A DNA stretch of 27,852 bases from Alphaproteobacteria bacterium (GCA_018969935.1 JAGWXJ010000009.1:1-27852), one strand, 5' to 3'. Shown: positions 14,795-23,194, counted from the stretch's first letter. Made by a program: numbers and translations. Notes: a model not told the origin generated them from the letters alone.

Positions 14795-14811
14795 ACCGCG
14801 GAAGCCGCGGT
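14795..14811 (-). promoter_or_regulatory. Hairpin with T-tract in the leader of the Ala-rich gene
   Basis: On the minus strand ACCGCGG-CTT-CCGCGGT is followed by TTTTG, 39 bases before the ATG at 14756. It has the shape of a short intrinsic terminator and so could attenuate the gene, or simply protect the 5' end of its mRNA. Confidence 0.35.
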
Positions 14812-14834
14812 AGATTTGGTTTCTTTCGGGCACT

Positions 14835-15000
14835 GTACGTCACGTACCGCCCCTCGATTTCAAAGATAAACTTAAATTGTGGTCAAATCTGGGCAGGCCC
14901 GTGGAATAGTTTTTACGTAGATGGGGATACCCACGGGCCTAGATAAAAATCATTTGCAACTGGGCACGGCTCTGATATTCATTCCGTACCAAGTTGGTAC
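14835..15000. promoter_or_regulatory. Cluster of inverted repeats in the divergent intergenic region
   Basis: Three perfect inverted repeats lie between the Ala-rich gene and the divergent 626-residue gene: GTACGT-C-ACGTAC (14835-14847), AGGCCCGTGG with CCACGGGCCT (14895-14904 and 14931-14940, 26-base loop), and GTACCAA-G-TTGGTAC (14986-15000). The first and third share GTAC ends and odd centres like operators for dimeric regulators. No T-run follows the middle one, so it is not a usual terminator. Confidence 0.5.
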
Positions 15001-15012
15001 AGATTAGATCCG

Positions 15013-16893
15013 ATGCTCGCCGAAGCCCTTAAAACACACTCCAGCGCCCCCTCGCCTGATTTCCAGATTCAGGAAGGCGGGATGGATGCCGCGTTGCAGG
15101 CCGCCATAGGCAGGATGATGGACTGGTGCGCCCGCCAACCCCAAGGGGCCGCCTTTATGGCACGCGGCTTTGTGGTGGATACGATGGGCGATATCGGGCA
15201 GCAGATCACCAGTTACTTCCCGACACATATAGATGTAACGCCCGTGCTGGACGATATGAGCTTTGTGGTCGGGCAGAATGCCCAGCAATCGGGGCAGCGT
15301 TTTCAGGAAGTGATGCTTGATTACATTGGCGACGGCAAAATACCCGAGGCCGCACGCGCCAATATGCAGACCTTTGTAAAATGGTATGGCATCGGCAGTG
15401 TTGCGGGCGGCGATTACGAAGGCAACCACAAGCGCCTCAAGCCCGGCTGGTCTGGCGGGGCGGGCGGCAGCGGCGCCGACATGCTGAAACACCTGAACCT
15501 TGGCACCAAGAAGGGCTTCCTTTTGCAGGTATGCGCACTGGATATCACGGATGCGCGCGCGCAATCGCTTTTGGCGGATATGCCTGCCATGCAGGCCTTC
15601 GGTGGTTCGCCCGCCGCGATGCAGGCGATTGCGGATGTAGTAGCCAAGGGCGGAGCGCCTGCAGATACGGTACGTGAAGTAGCCACGCTGGTTGCCGAGA
15701 TAAAAACAATCAAGGCTGCGCTAGTGCAGGCAGGCGAGAGCCCCAAGGCCGCACCCCTTGCGGCTGCCCTTGCCCTCAAGACCGAGGCGCTGGCCGCCAG
15801 ATTGCCCGTTATGCAGGCAGCCCTGCCTGCCCCTGCCCGCGTGGAACTTGCGCGCGTCAGCAACGCCATAAAAGTGGAGATGCATGCGCGGCAAATTACA
15901 ACCGCCCTTACGACCATTGCGCAGGCGTTACCACCTGCCCTTGTTGCCAAAGTTGCCAATGACGTGCCGCACACAAAAGCGCCTACCGTTGAAATTGCAC
16001 GCGCCATAGAAACACTACGCACCGAGAGCAAGGCCGCCGACATGCCCGTGCGTGATGCCATTGTGCTGGCGCTGACCGGCGATGCACCGCCAGCTATTGC
16101 CAGTGCCGTCAGGGCCGTGGTCGCCGTGATGGCCCAACCGAATTTTTTGCCCGCCCTTGAGCACAGCATACCGGCAGCGCCTGCAAAAATTGTACGCGAG
16201 GCGCTGACCACACCCGTAATGCAGGCGGCAAGCAATACGCCCGCGCCACTTACGCCCGTTGCACAGGGCCTTAAAGCCGTTGCACAGAGCATGCAGGCCG
16301 ATGCGCCCGCGTTGCCAACCATCAAGATGGCGGCACATGTGCTGGAACAAGCCGCGATGACGCCGCCAACGCTGCGCGCCCCTGCCCTTCAGTCGGTGGC
16401 CGAGAATTTGCAGGCCGTTACCATGACCGCGGCAATACCAGCCGCCATGAAGCCACAGATACACGTGGCCATAGCGCAAGTAGAGGCCTTGGCGGTACAG
16501 GCACGCACCCCAGCCCCCGTGCAGCCCACAATGCCCATGCCGTTGCATGAACAGGCGCCGCTGGCCGCACTCGGCAAGGCTGTGGGTGTAACCGCACCTG
16601 CCGCCATTCCGCCTGCCCCCGTCGAGGCCAGAAAGATAACCGAAGCACAGCCTGTTGCCGCCAAGGCCAGTGTTGTTGAAATGATGGGCGCCACCAACCC
16701 GACGGCCAAGGCCCCCGACGTTGCCAAAGACAAGCCTGCGGCTAGCGGGCGATGCTCGGGCTGCTTTAACAAGAGTTGCGCTGCCTGCACCACAATCGGC
16801 GAAAAAGCCGCCGCGCAAATGAACGCGATTGTGGATGCCGACCTTGCGGGGCTGTTTACGGCTATCAAGCCGCCCGGCCTCAAGATGGGTTAG
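15013..16893 (+). CDS. Unknown Ala-rich protein with C-terminal four-cysteine cluster
   Basis: Not recognised. 626 residues, no signal peptide or membrane segment. Residues about 24-190 look like a folded domain with ordinary composition (MMDWCARQPQGAAFMARGF, DDMSFVVGQNAQQSGQRF, a Gly-rich turn at about 145-156). Residues about 195-570 are very Ala/Pro/Val-rich and probably helical or disordered. The end has CSGC-FNKS-CAAC (C581, C584, C589, C592), a compact metal- or Fe-S-binding arrangement, then a helix with a final GLKMG. ATG 15013 has no ribosome site; ATG 15082 (residue 24) follows AGGAAGG and may be the real start. The gene is divergent from the Ala-rich exported protein and overlaps the convergent Nfu-like gene by 4 bp. 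Confidence 0.7.
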   Translation: MLAEALKTHSSAPSPDFQIQEGGMDAALQAAIGRMMDWCARQPQGAAFMARGFVVDTMGDIGQQITSYFPTHIDVTPVLDDMSFVVGQNAQQSGQRFQEVMLDYIGDGKIPEAARANMQTFVKWYGIGSVAGGDYEGNHKRLKPGWSGGAGGSGADMLKHLNLGTKKGFLLQVCALDITDARAQSLLADMPAMQAFGGSPAAMQAIADVVAKGGAPADTVREVATLVAEIKTIKAALVQAGESPKAAPLAAALALKTEALAARLPVMQAALPAPARVELARVSNAIKVEMHARQITTALTTIAQALPPALVAKVANDVPHTKAPTVEIARAIETLRTESKAADMPVRDAIVLALTGDAPPAIASAVRAVVAVMAQPNFLPALEHSIPAAPAKIVREALTTPVMQAASNTPAPLTPVAQGLKAVAQSMQADAPALPTIKMAAHVLEQAAMTPPTLRAPALQSVAENLQAVTMTAAIPAAMKPQIHVAIAQVEALAVQARTPAPVQPTMPMPLHEQAPLAALGKAVGVTAPAAIPPAPVEARKITEAQPVAAKASVVEMMGATNPTAKAPDVAKDKPAASGRCSGCFNKSCAACTTIGEKAAAQMNAIVDADLAGLFTAIKPPGLKMG

Positions 16894-17528
16894 ACGATAC
16901 GGACTTTCGAAACCAAGGCGGGCATGTGGGTGCGGAACAAGCCCATGAGCTGCACCTGCATTGAAATATCCTTGGCCGAGCATGTGGAGCAGCGGTCTTT
17001 CAATTCCACTTCCACGACCCCCTGACCGTTTTCAACCTTGTAGCCCTTATAAAGCACCTCGCCGCCATCGGGGCCTGCCATGCAATCATTGAACAGGCTT
17101 ACGAGCGCTTTGGCGCCTGCGATATACGGCTCGTTTTTATGTTGGGCCAGATATTGGTTGGCGCGGGCGCGGAAGGCCTCGGGCGTAAGCGTGCCCATGT
17201 GGGAGAGCAGCGCCAGTTTGGGATTTTTGGGTTTGCCATCGGGGCCGATATTGGAGAGGAATTCACCCAAAATGCGTTCGATTGCGGGGCGTTTGTATGG
17301 GTCGACAATTTTAAGCCAGACGCAATCCTGCCCGTTATGCGTGCCGATCATCAGGCGGCTGACGCCTTTTGTGGCCATCAGGCGCATGGCCCATAAACCG
17401 CCGTCTTTGGCGCGGGCCGGGTCGGTGCATTCAAAGAGGGTGTCACCCACGGTACGGGTGGGAAGCAAGAATGCCGTCATGCCATTGGCATCGGGGGCGA
17501 AGACGTGGGCCAGGGCTTGCTGGGACAT
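16890..17528 (-). CDS. Divergent Nfu/NifU-like Fe-S carrier protein
   Basis: 212 residues. The N-terminal part (about 16-92: MTAFLLPTRTVGDTLFE, MATKGVSRLMIG, PAIERILGEFLS) follows the Nfu N-terminal domain plan. Residues about 138-212 follow the NifU C-terminal domain: GGEVLYKGYKVENGQGVVEV, then C180-S-T-C183, and a terminal HMPALVSKVRIV like the HVPEV end of Nfu. The CxxC that would hold a 4Fe-4S cluster between two subunits is kept, though it reads CSTCS instead of the usual CSGCP. An extra helical segment of about 45 residues (about 98-140) separates the domains. It may be a second, specialised Nfu in this organism. GGAAGG precedes ATG 17528. It faces the four-cysteine protein gene tail to tail. 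Confidence 0.72.
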   Translation of the reverse strand: MSQQALAHVFAPDANGMTAFLLPTRTVGDTLFECTDPARAKDGGLWAMRLMATKGVSRLMIGTHNGQDCVWLKIVDPYKRPAIERILGEFLSNIGPDGKPKNPKLALLSHMGTLTPEAFRARANQYLAQHKNEPYIAGAKALVSLFNDCMAGPDGGEVLYKGYKVENGQGVVEVELKDRCSTCSAKDISMQVQLMGLFRTHMPALVSKVRIV

Positions 17529-17633
17529 TATTTTTACCTTCCAGAGGCTATATCGGACCTATTTGGTCTTTAATGTTCACATATCTATTTCCCCCTTTGG
17601 CCGATTGCAACCTATTTCGATGGTGCAATTTTC

Positions 17634-17661
17634 TTGACATAGGCGGCTCCATCAGTATATT
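17634..17661 (+). promoter_or_regulatory. Strong sigma70-type promoter of rplU-rpmA
   Basis: TTGACA (17634-17639), 16-base spacer, TATATT (17656-17661). The leader to the rplU ATG is about 30 bases and carries GAAGGA. It is the best consensus promoter in the window. Confidence 0.85.
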
Positions 17662-17698
17662 CCGCGCCTGTTAAACAGTTTTTTGAAGGATTAAAACC

Positions 17699-17998
17699 AT
17701 GCATGCAGTCGTGAAAAGCGGCGGTAAACAGTACCGCGTCACCAAAGGTGACAAGATTCGCGTTGAGAAACTCGATGTAGAGGCCGGCAAGACCGTCACT
17801 CTCTCCGATGTTGTCATGGTTGGCGGCAAAGTGGGCGCCCCCCTCGTTGCAGGCGCATCCGTCACGGCAAAAGTTGTCGAGCAGGACCGCGACGATAAAG
17901 TGATCATCTTCAAGAAGAAGCGCCGTCACAACTACCGCCGCAAAAAAGGCCACATGCAACACCGCACCGTGCTCGAAATCACGGATATCAAAGCTTAA
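17699..17998 (+). CDS. rplU: 50S ribosomal protein L21
   Basis: Binds 23S rRNA in the large subunit. At 99 residues it has the usual length, with MHAVVKSGGKQYRVTKGDKI at the start and the basic FKKKRRHNYRRKKGH signature near the end, both diagnostic. The ribosome site AAGGA precedes ATG 17699. It is the first gene of a two-gene transcript with rpmA, 24 bp downstream, the order found in nearly all bacteria. Confidence 0.98.
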   Translation: MHAVVKSGGKQYRVTKGDKIRVEKLDVEAGKTVTLSDVVMVGGKVGAPLVAGASVTAKVVEQDRDDKVIIFKKKRRHNYRRKKGHMQHRTVLEITDIKA

Positions 17999-18022
17999 GT
18001 ATAGGATTTAGGAGAATTACCC

Positions 18023-18286
18023 ATGGCAACCAAAAAAGCAGGCGGCTCTACACGAAACGGTCGCGATTCCAATTCCCAGCGACTTGGCGTTAAAGTTTAC
18101 GGCGGCCAATTCGCCACCGCAGGCAACATCATCGTGCGCCAGCGCGGCACGCAATTCTGGCCCGGCATGGGCGTCGGCATGGGCAAAGACCACACGATCT
18201 TTGCGACACGCGACGGCGTTGTGCAGTTCAAGACGGGCAAAATGGGCCGCCAGACCATCTCGGTTGTTGAAGAAGCTGCCGAGTAA
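18023..18286 (+). CDS. rpmA: 50S ribosomal protein L27
   Basis: Reaches towards the peptidyl-transferase centre with its N-terminus. 87 residues: MATKKAGGSTRNGRDSNSQRL is the canonical start (most relatives have MAHKKAGGSS), followed by RQRGTQFWPGMGVGMGKDHT. There is no N-terminal extension of the Firmicutes type. TAGGAGAA precedes ATG 18023. A strong terminator lies 21 bp after the stop, closing the rplU-rpmA transcript before obgE. Confidence 0.98.
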   Translation: MATKKAGGSTRNGRDSNSQRLGVKVYGGQFATAGNIIVRQRGTQFWPGMGVGMGKDHTIFATRDGVVQFKTGKMGRQTISVVEEAAE

Positions 18287-18307
18287 GGCTACCAAGCCCC
18301 ATAAAGC

Positions 18308-18333
18308 AAAGGCCCCTCACGGGGCCTTTTTTA
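18308..18333 (+). terminator. Rho-independent terminator after rpmA
   Basis: AAAGGCCCC (18308-18316), loop TCAC, GGGGCCTTT (18321-18329), and a T-run to 18332. It lies between two convergent genes and could also slow transcription from the PQ-loop gene on the other strand. Confidence 0.92.
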
Positions 18334-18337
18334 TTGC

Positions 18338-18637
18338 CTATTCGGCTGCGGCTGGCAGGTGTTTAAACCTGTAGTAGCGGTTGTAACTGACAAGGCCGAT
18401 GACAGCCAGAATGGCGGTCAGGCCGAAGGCTGTATTGACGATGAACAGCGTATCGTGCAGATGGAACAGGCCGTAGCCGAGCGAGATGCAGTAGGTAAAC
18501 ACCCATGTGTACCAAGACTGGAGCGAGATGTTGTCGTGCGGGGATTTGGCTTTGATGAGGGCCACAATCTGCGGCAGGTAACCGGCCAGCGAAACGATGG
18601 CAACCAAGGGGTATAACGAAACAAACAACGCTTCCAT
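18338..18637 (-). CDS. Small PQ-loop (SemiSWEET-like) membrane protein
   Basis: A 99-residue protein with three predicted membrane helices (about 5-28, 39-60, 65-85). The first helix carries AGYLPQIVALI (P22, Q23), the PQ-loop motif. ISLQSWYTWVFTYCISLGYGL matches the second helix of the family. SemiSWEETs work as dimers carrying sugars, but many three-helix PQ-loop proteins in bacteria have no known substrate. It is read against rpmA and obgE and splits the usual rplU-rpmA-obgE run. GGAAG precedes the ATG at 18637. Basic and Ala-rich tail. Confidence 0.82.
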   Translation of the reverse strand: MEALFVSLYPLVAIVSLAGYLPQIVALIKAKSPHDNISLQSWYTWVFTYCISLGYGLFHLHDTLFIVNTAFGLTAILAVIGLVSYNRYYRFKHLPAAAE

Positions 18638-18707
18638 ACAGGCAACTTCCCAGATTCGTATGAAAATCTTATGGCGTTCTCCCTTAAGAACGGTTTAAAA
18701 GGGGGCC

Positions 18708-19724
18708 ATGAAATTCCTTGATGAAGCAAAGATTTACGTGAAAAGCGGTGACGGCGGCCCCGGCTGCGTCAGCTTCCATCGTGAAAAGTTTGTGGAATTC
18801 GGCGGGCCTGACGGCGGTGACGGCGGCAAAGGCGGCGATATCATTTTCGAATGCGTCAAGGACGTGAACACGCTGATCGACTTCCGATACACCCAGCACT
18901 TCCGCGCGGCCAACGGCCAGCACGGGATGGGGCGCAACCGTTCGGGCTCATCGGCGCCGGACCTTGTCATCAAGATCCCCGTGGGTACGGAGATTTTGAG
19001 CGACGACAAGGAAACCGTGCTTCTGGACATGACGGAGCCCGGCCAGCGCATCGTATTCCTTAAAGGCGGCGACGGCGGTTTTGGCAACGCTCATTACAAG
19101 ACAGCGACCAACCAAGCACCGCGTAAAAGGTTACCCGGCTGGCCCGGCTCGGATGAAATCGGGTTATGGCTGCGCCTGAAGCTGATTGCCGATGTGGGCC
19201 TGCTGGGGATGCCCAATGCAGGCAAATCCACCTTCCTGTCGCGCGTGACGGCGGCCAAGCCGAAGATTGCCGACTATCCGTTCACGACCCTCCACCCCAA
19301 TCTTGGCGTTGTCAAAAGCACGGGGCGCGAATTCGTGATTGCGGATATCCCCGGCCTGATCGAGGGCGCATCGGAAGGCCACGGCCTTGGCACACGCTTT
19401 TTGGGGCACGTTGAACGCACGAGCGTGCTTTTGCACCTGATTGACGTGACGCAGGACGACCCCGCGGCCGCTTACAAGATGCTGCGCAAGGAACTCAAGG
19501 AATATGGCGGCGGTTTGTACAACAAGCCTGAAATCATCGCCCTCAACAAGGCGGATGCCGTTGGTATGGATCTGGCTGAAGACGTGGCCAAGACCTTCGC
19601 CAAGAAGACGAAGAAGAAGCCGCATGTCATCTCGGCCGTGGCCGGCATGGGCATGGAAAAGCTGCTGAAGGAAATTGCCGACGCGGTTTCCAAAGGCCGT
19701 GCTGCCGCAACCGCCGCCGAATAG
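18708..19724 (+). CDS. obgE: GTPase Obg (CgtA)
   Basis: Ribosome-associated GTPase for 50S assembly and growth control. 338 residues. The Gly-rich Obg fold occupies 1-158 (GDGGPGCVSFHREKF, FGGPDGGDGGKGGD). The G domain has G1 GMPNAGKST (167-175), the switch I segment DYPFTTLHPNLG, G3 DIPGLIEGA (213-221), G4 NKAD (280-283) and G5 SAVAG (309-313). It ends after the G domain with a short Ala tail and lacks the OCT domain of Gram-positive Obg. AAGGGGG precedes ATG 18708. It has its own upstream region of only 70 bp, shared with the divergent PQ-loop gene. Confidence 0.97.
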   Translation: MKFLDEAKIYVKSGDGGPGCVSFHREKFVEFGGPDGGDGGKGGDIIFECVKDVNTLIDFRYTQHFRAANGQHGMGRNRSGSSAPDLVIKIPVGTEILSDDKETVLLDMTEPGQRIVFLKGGDGGFGNAHYKTATNQAPRKRLPGWPGSDEIGLWLRLKLIADVGLLGMPNAGKSTFLSRVTAAKPKIADYPFTTLHPNLGVVKSTGREFVIADIPGLIEGASEGHGLGTRFLGHVERTSVLLHLIDVTQDDPAAAYKMLRKELKEYGGGLYNKPEIIALNKADAVGMDLAEDVAKTFAKKTKKKPHVISAVAGMGMEKLLKEIADAVSKGRAAATAAE

Positions 19725-19800
19725 CACCAACCCCCGCATTGCCGCCTTGGGCGGATTGCCATAGACTTTCACGGTCCGAACACACCGAGGAAGTATTGCC

Positions 19801-22416
19801 ATGCGCACCGATATGCCTGTTGCCCCTACCGTTACCCGCCTAGCCGATTACACGCCCTACCCTTACCAGCTTTTGAAGACGGAACTTGATGTCAGGGTCC
19901 ATGACGGGCGGACGGATGTCAAAAGCACGCTGCGCTTCAAGGCCAAGGGCGCAGCGGTGCCTTTGGTTTTGAATTGGAAGGACATGGACATCAAGGCCAT
20001 CAGGATTGATGGCGTTGCCGTGGCTTACACGACCGAGGGCGAAACACTGACGATTGCGGCCACCAAGCCTGAATTCGTACTGGAAGTTGAAAACAGCTTT
20101 GTGCCCGAAGACAACAAAAGCTGTGCCGGTTTTTATGCGAACGAAGCGCGCGATTTGTATTCGACGCAGTGCGAGGCCGAGGATTTCAGGCGGATTACCC
20201 CCTTCCCCGATCGGCCTGATGTTTTAAGCGTTTTCACGGTGCGTGTTGAGGCGGAGAAAGCCAAATTCCCCACCCTGCTTTGCAACGGCAACCTGCAAGA
20301 GACGGGTGATGCGGGCCATGGCCGCCATTTTGCCGTGTGGTATGACCCGCACCCCAAGCCCTGCTACCTGTTTGCGCTTGTGGTGGGCAACCTTATAGTG
20401 GCCGAGAAAAGCACCTTTAAAACCATGTCGGGCCGCGAGGTCGAGCTGGGGATTTATACGCGGCAACCCGATGCAGACCAGTGCGCATTTGCCATGGATG
20501 CGCTGAAACGCGCGATGAAGTGGGATGAGGACACGTATGGGCGGGAATACGACCTTGATGTATTCAACATCGTGGCCGTACATGATTTCAACATGGGGGC
20601 GATGGAGAACAAGGGCCTCAATATTTTTAACACCAAGCTTGTGCTTTCGCGCCCTGACCTGACGACGGATAGCGAGTACATCAACATCGACCGCGTGATT
20701 GCGCACGAATACTTCCACAACTGGTCAGGGAACCGTGTCACGTGCCGCGACTGGTTCCAGCTATCCCTCAAGGAAGGTTTTACGGTTTACCGCGAGAACA
20801 GCTATGGCAAGGACACGTTTAACCGCGAGGTCGAGCGCATTGGCGAGGTGCGCACCCTAAAAGGCCACCAGTTTGTTGAAGACGCGGGCTCGATGGCGCA
20901 CCCTGTGCAGCCCAAGGAGTATATGGAGATCAACAACTTCTATACCCTTACCGTCTACGAAAAGGGCGGCGAGGTGATCGGGATGTACAAGACGCTGCTG
21001 GGGGATGCGACATACCGCAAGGCCACTGACCTATACTTCAGCCGCCATGACGGGCAGGCCGCGACCATCGAGGATTTTTTGAAGTGCATGGAAGATGCAT
21101 CGGGCCGCGATTTGAAATCGCAGTTCAGGCGCTGGTATGACCAAGCAGGCACACCGAGCGTAAAGGCGGAAGGCCGCTATGATGCCGCAAAAAGGCAGTA
21201 TGTGCTGAGCCTGAGCCAAGAGGTGCCGTATGGCGGGAAGCCGCTGCTGATACCCGTAAAAGTAGGGCTGATTGGCAGCAATGGCGGCGAAGCCGCTGCC
21301 ACACGCGTGCTGGAGTTGACCGAAAGCGCCAAGGAGTTTGTGTTTGAAAACATCGGCGATGCCAATGTGGTGCCTAGCGTTTTGCGCGATTTTTCGGCGC
21401 CCGTGAATGTGCTGACAAACCTGACCGAGGACCAGCTGCGCTTCCTGATGGTGCATGACACCGACGGCGTAAACAAATGGGAAGCAGGGCAGACGTTGTA
21501 CATCAACGCCTTCCGCCGCTGCCTTGAAGCCTACAAGGCCAACAAGCCCCTGCCCGCGGAAGGCGACCTCGTGAAGGCCGTGGGCGGCTTGATTGACAAC
21601 CTGAAGGATACGAACCGCGGGCTACTCGCCGAGATGCTGGCCCTGCCCGATGATGGCGTTTTAACGGAAACCTTCAAGCCCGCCGACCCGCAAGGCATAC
21701 AGGCCGTGCGCGACCACCTGAGCGCGCTGATCGGCAAGCAATTGCAAAAGGCGTTGCTGGGCGTTTACGAGGCTTGCGCGCCCAAACGGACCGACTTCGA
21801 GTTTGACGAAGCTGCGATTGCCCGCCGCGCGTTGCGCAACACCGCGCTTTGTTACATTACGGATGGTGATGTGGATTCAGGCGCGAAACTTGCCAAGGCC
21901 CAATACGACACCGCGCCCACCATGACGGAACGCCTTGGGGCGCTGAATGCCGTTGCATCCACCGAACATGCCATACGCGAGGCATTGCTGAAGGATTTTT
22001 ATGCACGCTTCAAGCAATACCCGCTGGTGATTGACCGCTGGTTTGCGCTACAGGCCCGCGCCAACCGTAAAACCGTAATTACGGAAGTACGGGCTTTGAC
22101 CGCCCACCCCGATTACACACTGACGAACCCGAACCGCGCGCGATCGCTGTTCGGGGTTGCCGGATTCGGGGGCAACCTTGCGTGGTTCCATGAACCGACA
22201 GGGGAAGGATACCGCCTGATGGCAGAATTTATTTTGAAGATGGATGCCATCAACGAGCAACTGGCTGCGCGGATTCTCGGCCCCTTCAAGGGGTGGCGCG
22301 CGTTTGACCCCAAACTTCATCCGTTTGCAAAGGCCGCGCTTCAGAGCATACTTGACGCTTCCGGCCAGCGTTCGGCCGGTGTTTACGAAATCGTATCCAA
22401 ATCGCTTAAGGATTAA
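19801..22416 (+). CDS. pepN: Aminopeptidase N (M1 family)
   Basis: Cytosolic zinc aminopeptidase that trims N-terminal residues from peptides. 871 residues, the length of E. coli PepN. The substrate-anchoring GAMEN is at 266-270, and the zinc site is HEYFHNW (H302, H306; catalytic E303) with E325 in LKEGFTVYRE, the HExxH-18-E pattern. The N-terminal CAGFYANEARDLYSTQCEAE and the C-terminal superhelical domain match the PepN branch. GAGGAA precedes ATG 19801, 76 bp after obgE. rnhB starts 5 bases after its stop, so pepN and rnhB are probably cotranscribed. Confidence 0.97.
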   Translation: MRTDMPVAPTVTRLADYTPYPYQLLKTELDVRVHDGRTDVKSTLRFKAKGAAVPLVLNWKDMDIKAIRIDGVAVAYTTEGETLTIAATKPEFVLEVENSFVPEDNKSCAGFYANEARDLYSTQCEAEDFRRITPFPDRPDVLSVFTVRVEAEKAKFPTLLCNGNLQETGDAGHGRHFAVWYDPHPKPCYLFALVVGNLIVAEKSTFKTMSGREVELGIYTRQPDADQCAFAMDALKRAMKWDEDTYGREYDLDVFNIVAVHDFNMGAMENKGLNIFNTKLVLSRPDLTTDSEYINIDRVIAHEYFHNWSGNRVTCRDWFQLSLKEGFTVYRENSYGKDTFNREVERIGEVRTLKGHQFVEDAGSMAHPVQPKEYMEINNFYTLTVYEKGGEVIGMYKTLLGDATYRKATDLYFSRHDGQAATIEDFLKCMEDASGRDLKSQFRRWYDQAGTPSVKAEGRYDAAKRQYVLSLSQEVPYGGKPLLIPVKVGLIGSNGGEAAATRVLELTESAKEFVFENIGDANVVPSVLRDFSAPVNVLTNLTEDQLRFLMVHDTDGVNKWEAGQTLYINAFRRCLEAYKANKPLPAEGDLVKAVGGLIDNLKDTNRGLLAEMLALPDDGVLTETFKPADPQGIQAVRDHLSALIGKQLQKALLGVYEACAPKRTDFEFDEAAIARRALRNTALCYITDGDVDSGAKLAKAQYDTAPTMTERLGALNAVASTEHAIREALLKDFYARFKQYPLVIDRWFALQARANRKTVITEVRALTAHPDYTLTNPNRARSLFGVAGFGGNLAWFHEPTGEGYRLMAEFILKMDAINEQLAARILGPFKGWRAFDPKLHPFAKAALQSILDASGQRSAGVYEIVSKSLKD

Positions 22417-22421
22417 GCACT

Positions 22422-23036
22422 GTGCCAAATCTATTGTTAGAACAACAATACACCGGACCTGTATGCGGTATTGACGAAGCAGGCCGCGGACCCCTTGCGG
22501 GGCCTGTTGTAGCCGCCTGCGTTTACATACCCGAGGAATATGAATTCCTGAAGGGTGTGCGTGACAGTAAAAAGATGACGCCAGTGCAGCGTGAAAGCAT
22601 GTTTGTTGAAATAACGCGCCACTGCGCGTTTGGCATTGCCGTTGCCACGCCAGATGAAATCGATCGCATCAACATTTTACAGGCGACATTTTTAGCCATG
22701 TGCCGTGCCGTAGACTCCATGCATATGGCCTTTACGGTTGAAGCCAAGACACTGCTTGTTGATGGCAACCATAAACCGCGCGGGCTTGAAACCTTCAATT
22801 GCGTTCCGGTTGTAAAAGGCGATGATAAAAGCCTTTCCATTGCCTGCGCATCGGTGCTGGCCAAAGTTACGCGCGACAGGATGATGATGGGCCTCGCCGA
22901 ACAGCACCCGCATTACGGGTGGGAGCGCAATATGGGATACCCAACGCCCGACCACCTTCAAGCCCTTAGTGCACACGGGCCATGCGCGCATCACAGGCAA
23001 AGCTTTGCACCTGTCAAAATGGTGGCGGCGCGATAA
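22422..23036 (+). CDS. rnhB: Ribonuclease HII
   Basis: Removes ribonucleotides from DNA by cutting RNA-DNA hybrids. 204 residues with GIDEAGRGPLAGPVVAA (D18, E19), LLVDGN (D114), VKGDDKSLSIACASVLAKVTRD (D134 as the fourth acidic residue) and YGWERNMGYPTPDHLQAL. The start is GTG 22422, supported by AAGGA in the pepN tail and by the usual short distance to the first acidic motif. It sits immediately before ccrM, a pairing seen in many Alphaproteobacteria. Confidence 0.96.
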   Translation: MPNLLLEQQYTGPVCGIDEAGRGPLAGPVVAACVYIPEEYEFLKGVRDSKKMTPVQRESMFVEITRHCAFGIAVATPDEIDRINILQATFLAMCRAVDSMHMAFTVEAKTLLVDGNHKPRGLETFNCVPVVKGDDKSLSIACASVLAKVTRDRMMMGLAEQHPHYGWERNMGYPTPDHLQALSAHGPCAHHRQSFAPVKMVAAR

Positions 23037-23065
23037 CTGTTACAAGTGCGCAGTTTGGATAAACG

Positions 23066-23181
23066 GAATCAAGCCTTTGATTTGACTCATGAATTTGTTG
23101 AATCATATTGATTCAATTGATTCTTTTCATTTATTGACTTGACGAACGAATCACTCTGTGGCTTTTAGGATTCACCGAATC
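23066..23181. promoter_or_regulatory. Cluster of eight GANTC methylation sites upstream of ccrM
   Basis: GANTC occurs at 23066, 23084, 23100, 23110, 23119, 23148, 23169 and 23177 (first base of each). Chance would give about one in 256 bp. The core includes a perfect inverted repeat TTGAATCA-TAT-TGATTCAA (23098-23116). Since the next gene encodes the GANTC methyltransferase, methylation-state feedback on its own promoter is likely. Confidence 0.8.
23139..23168 (+). promoter_or_regulatory. Possible ccrM promoter
   Basis: TTGACG (23139-23144), 18-base spacer, TTTTAG (23163-23168). The -10 is poor, so this is tentative. If correct, GANTC sites lie in the spacer (23148) and at the start point (23169). 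Confidence 0.3.
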
Positions 23182-23194
23182 AATAGGGGGATCC

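Noticed and set aside
15414..16983. Long minus-strand open frames (303 and 322 residues) across the four-cysteine protein gene
   Set aside because: They arise from the GC-rich, Ala-rich plus-strand codons. The translations are low-complexity shadows without ribosome sites, while the plus frame is longer and ends in a compact motif.
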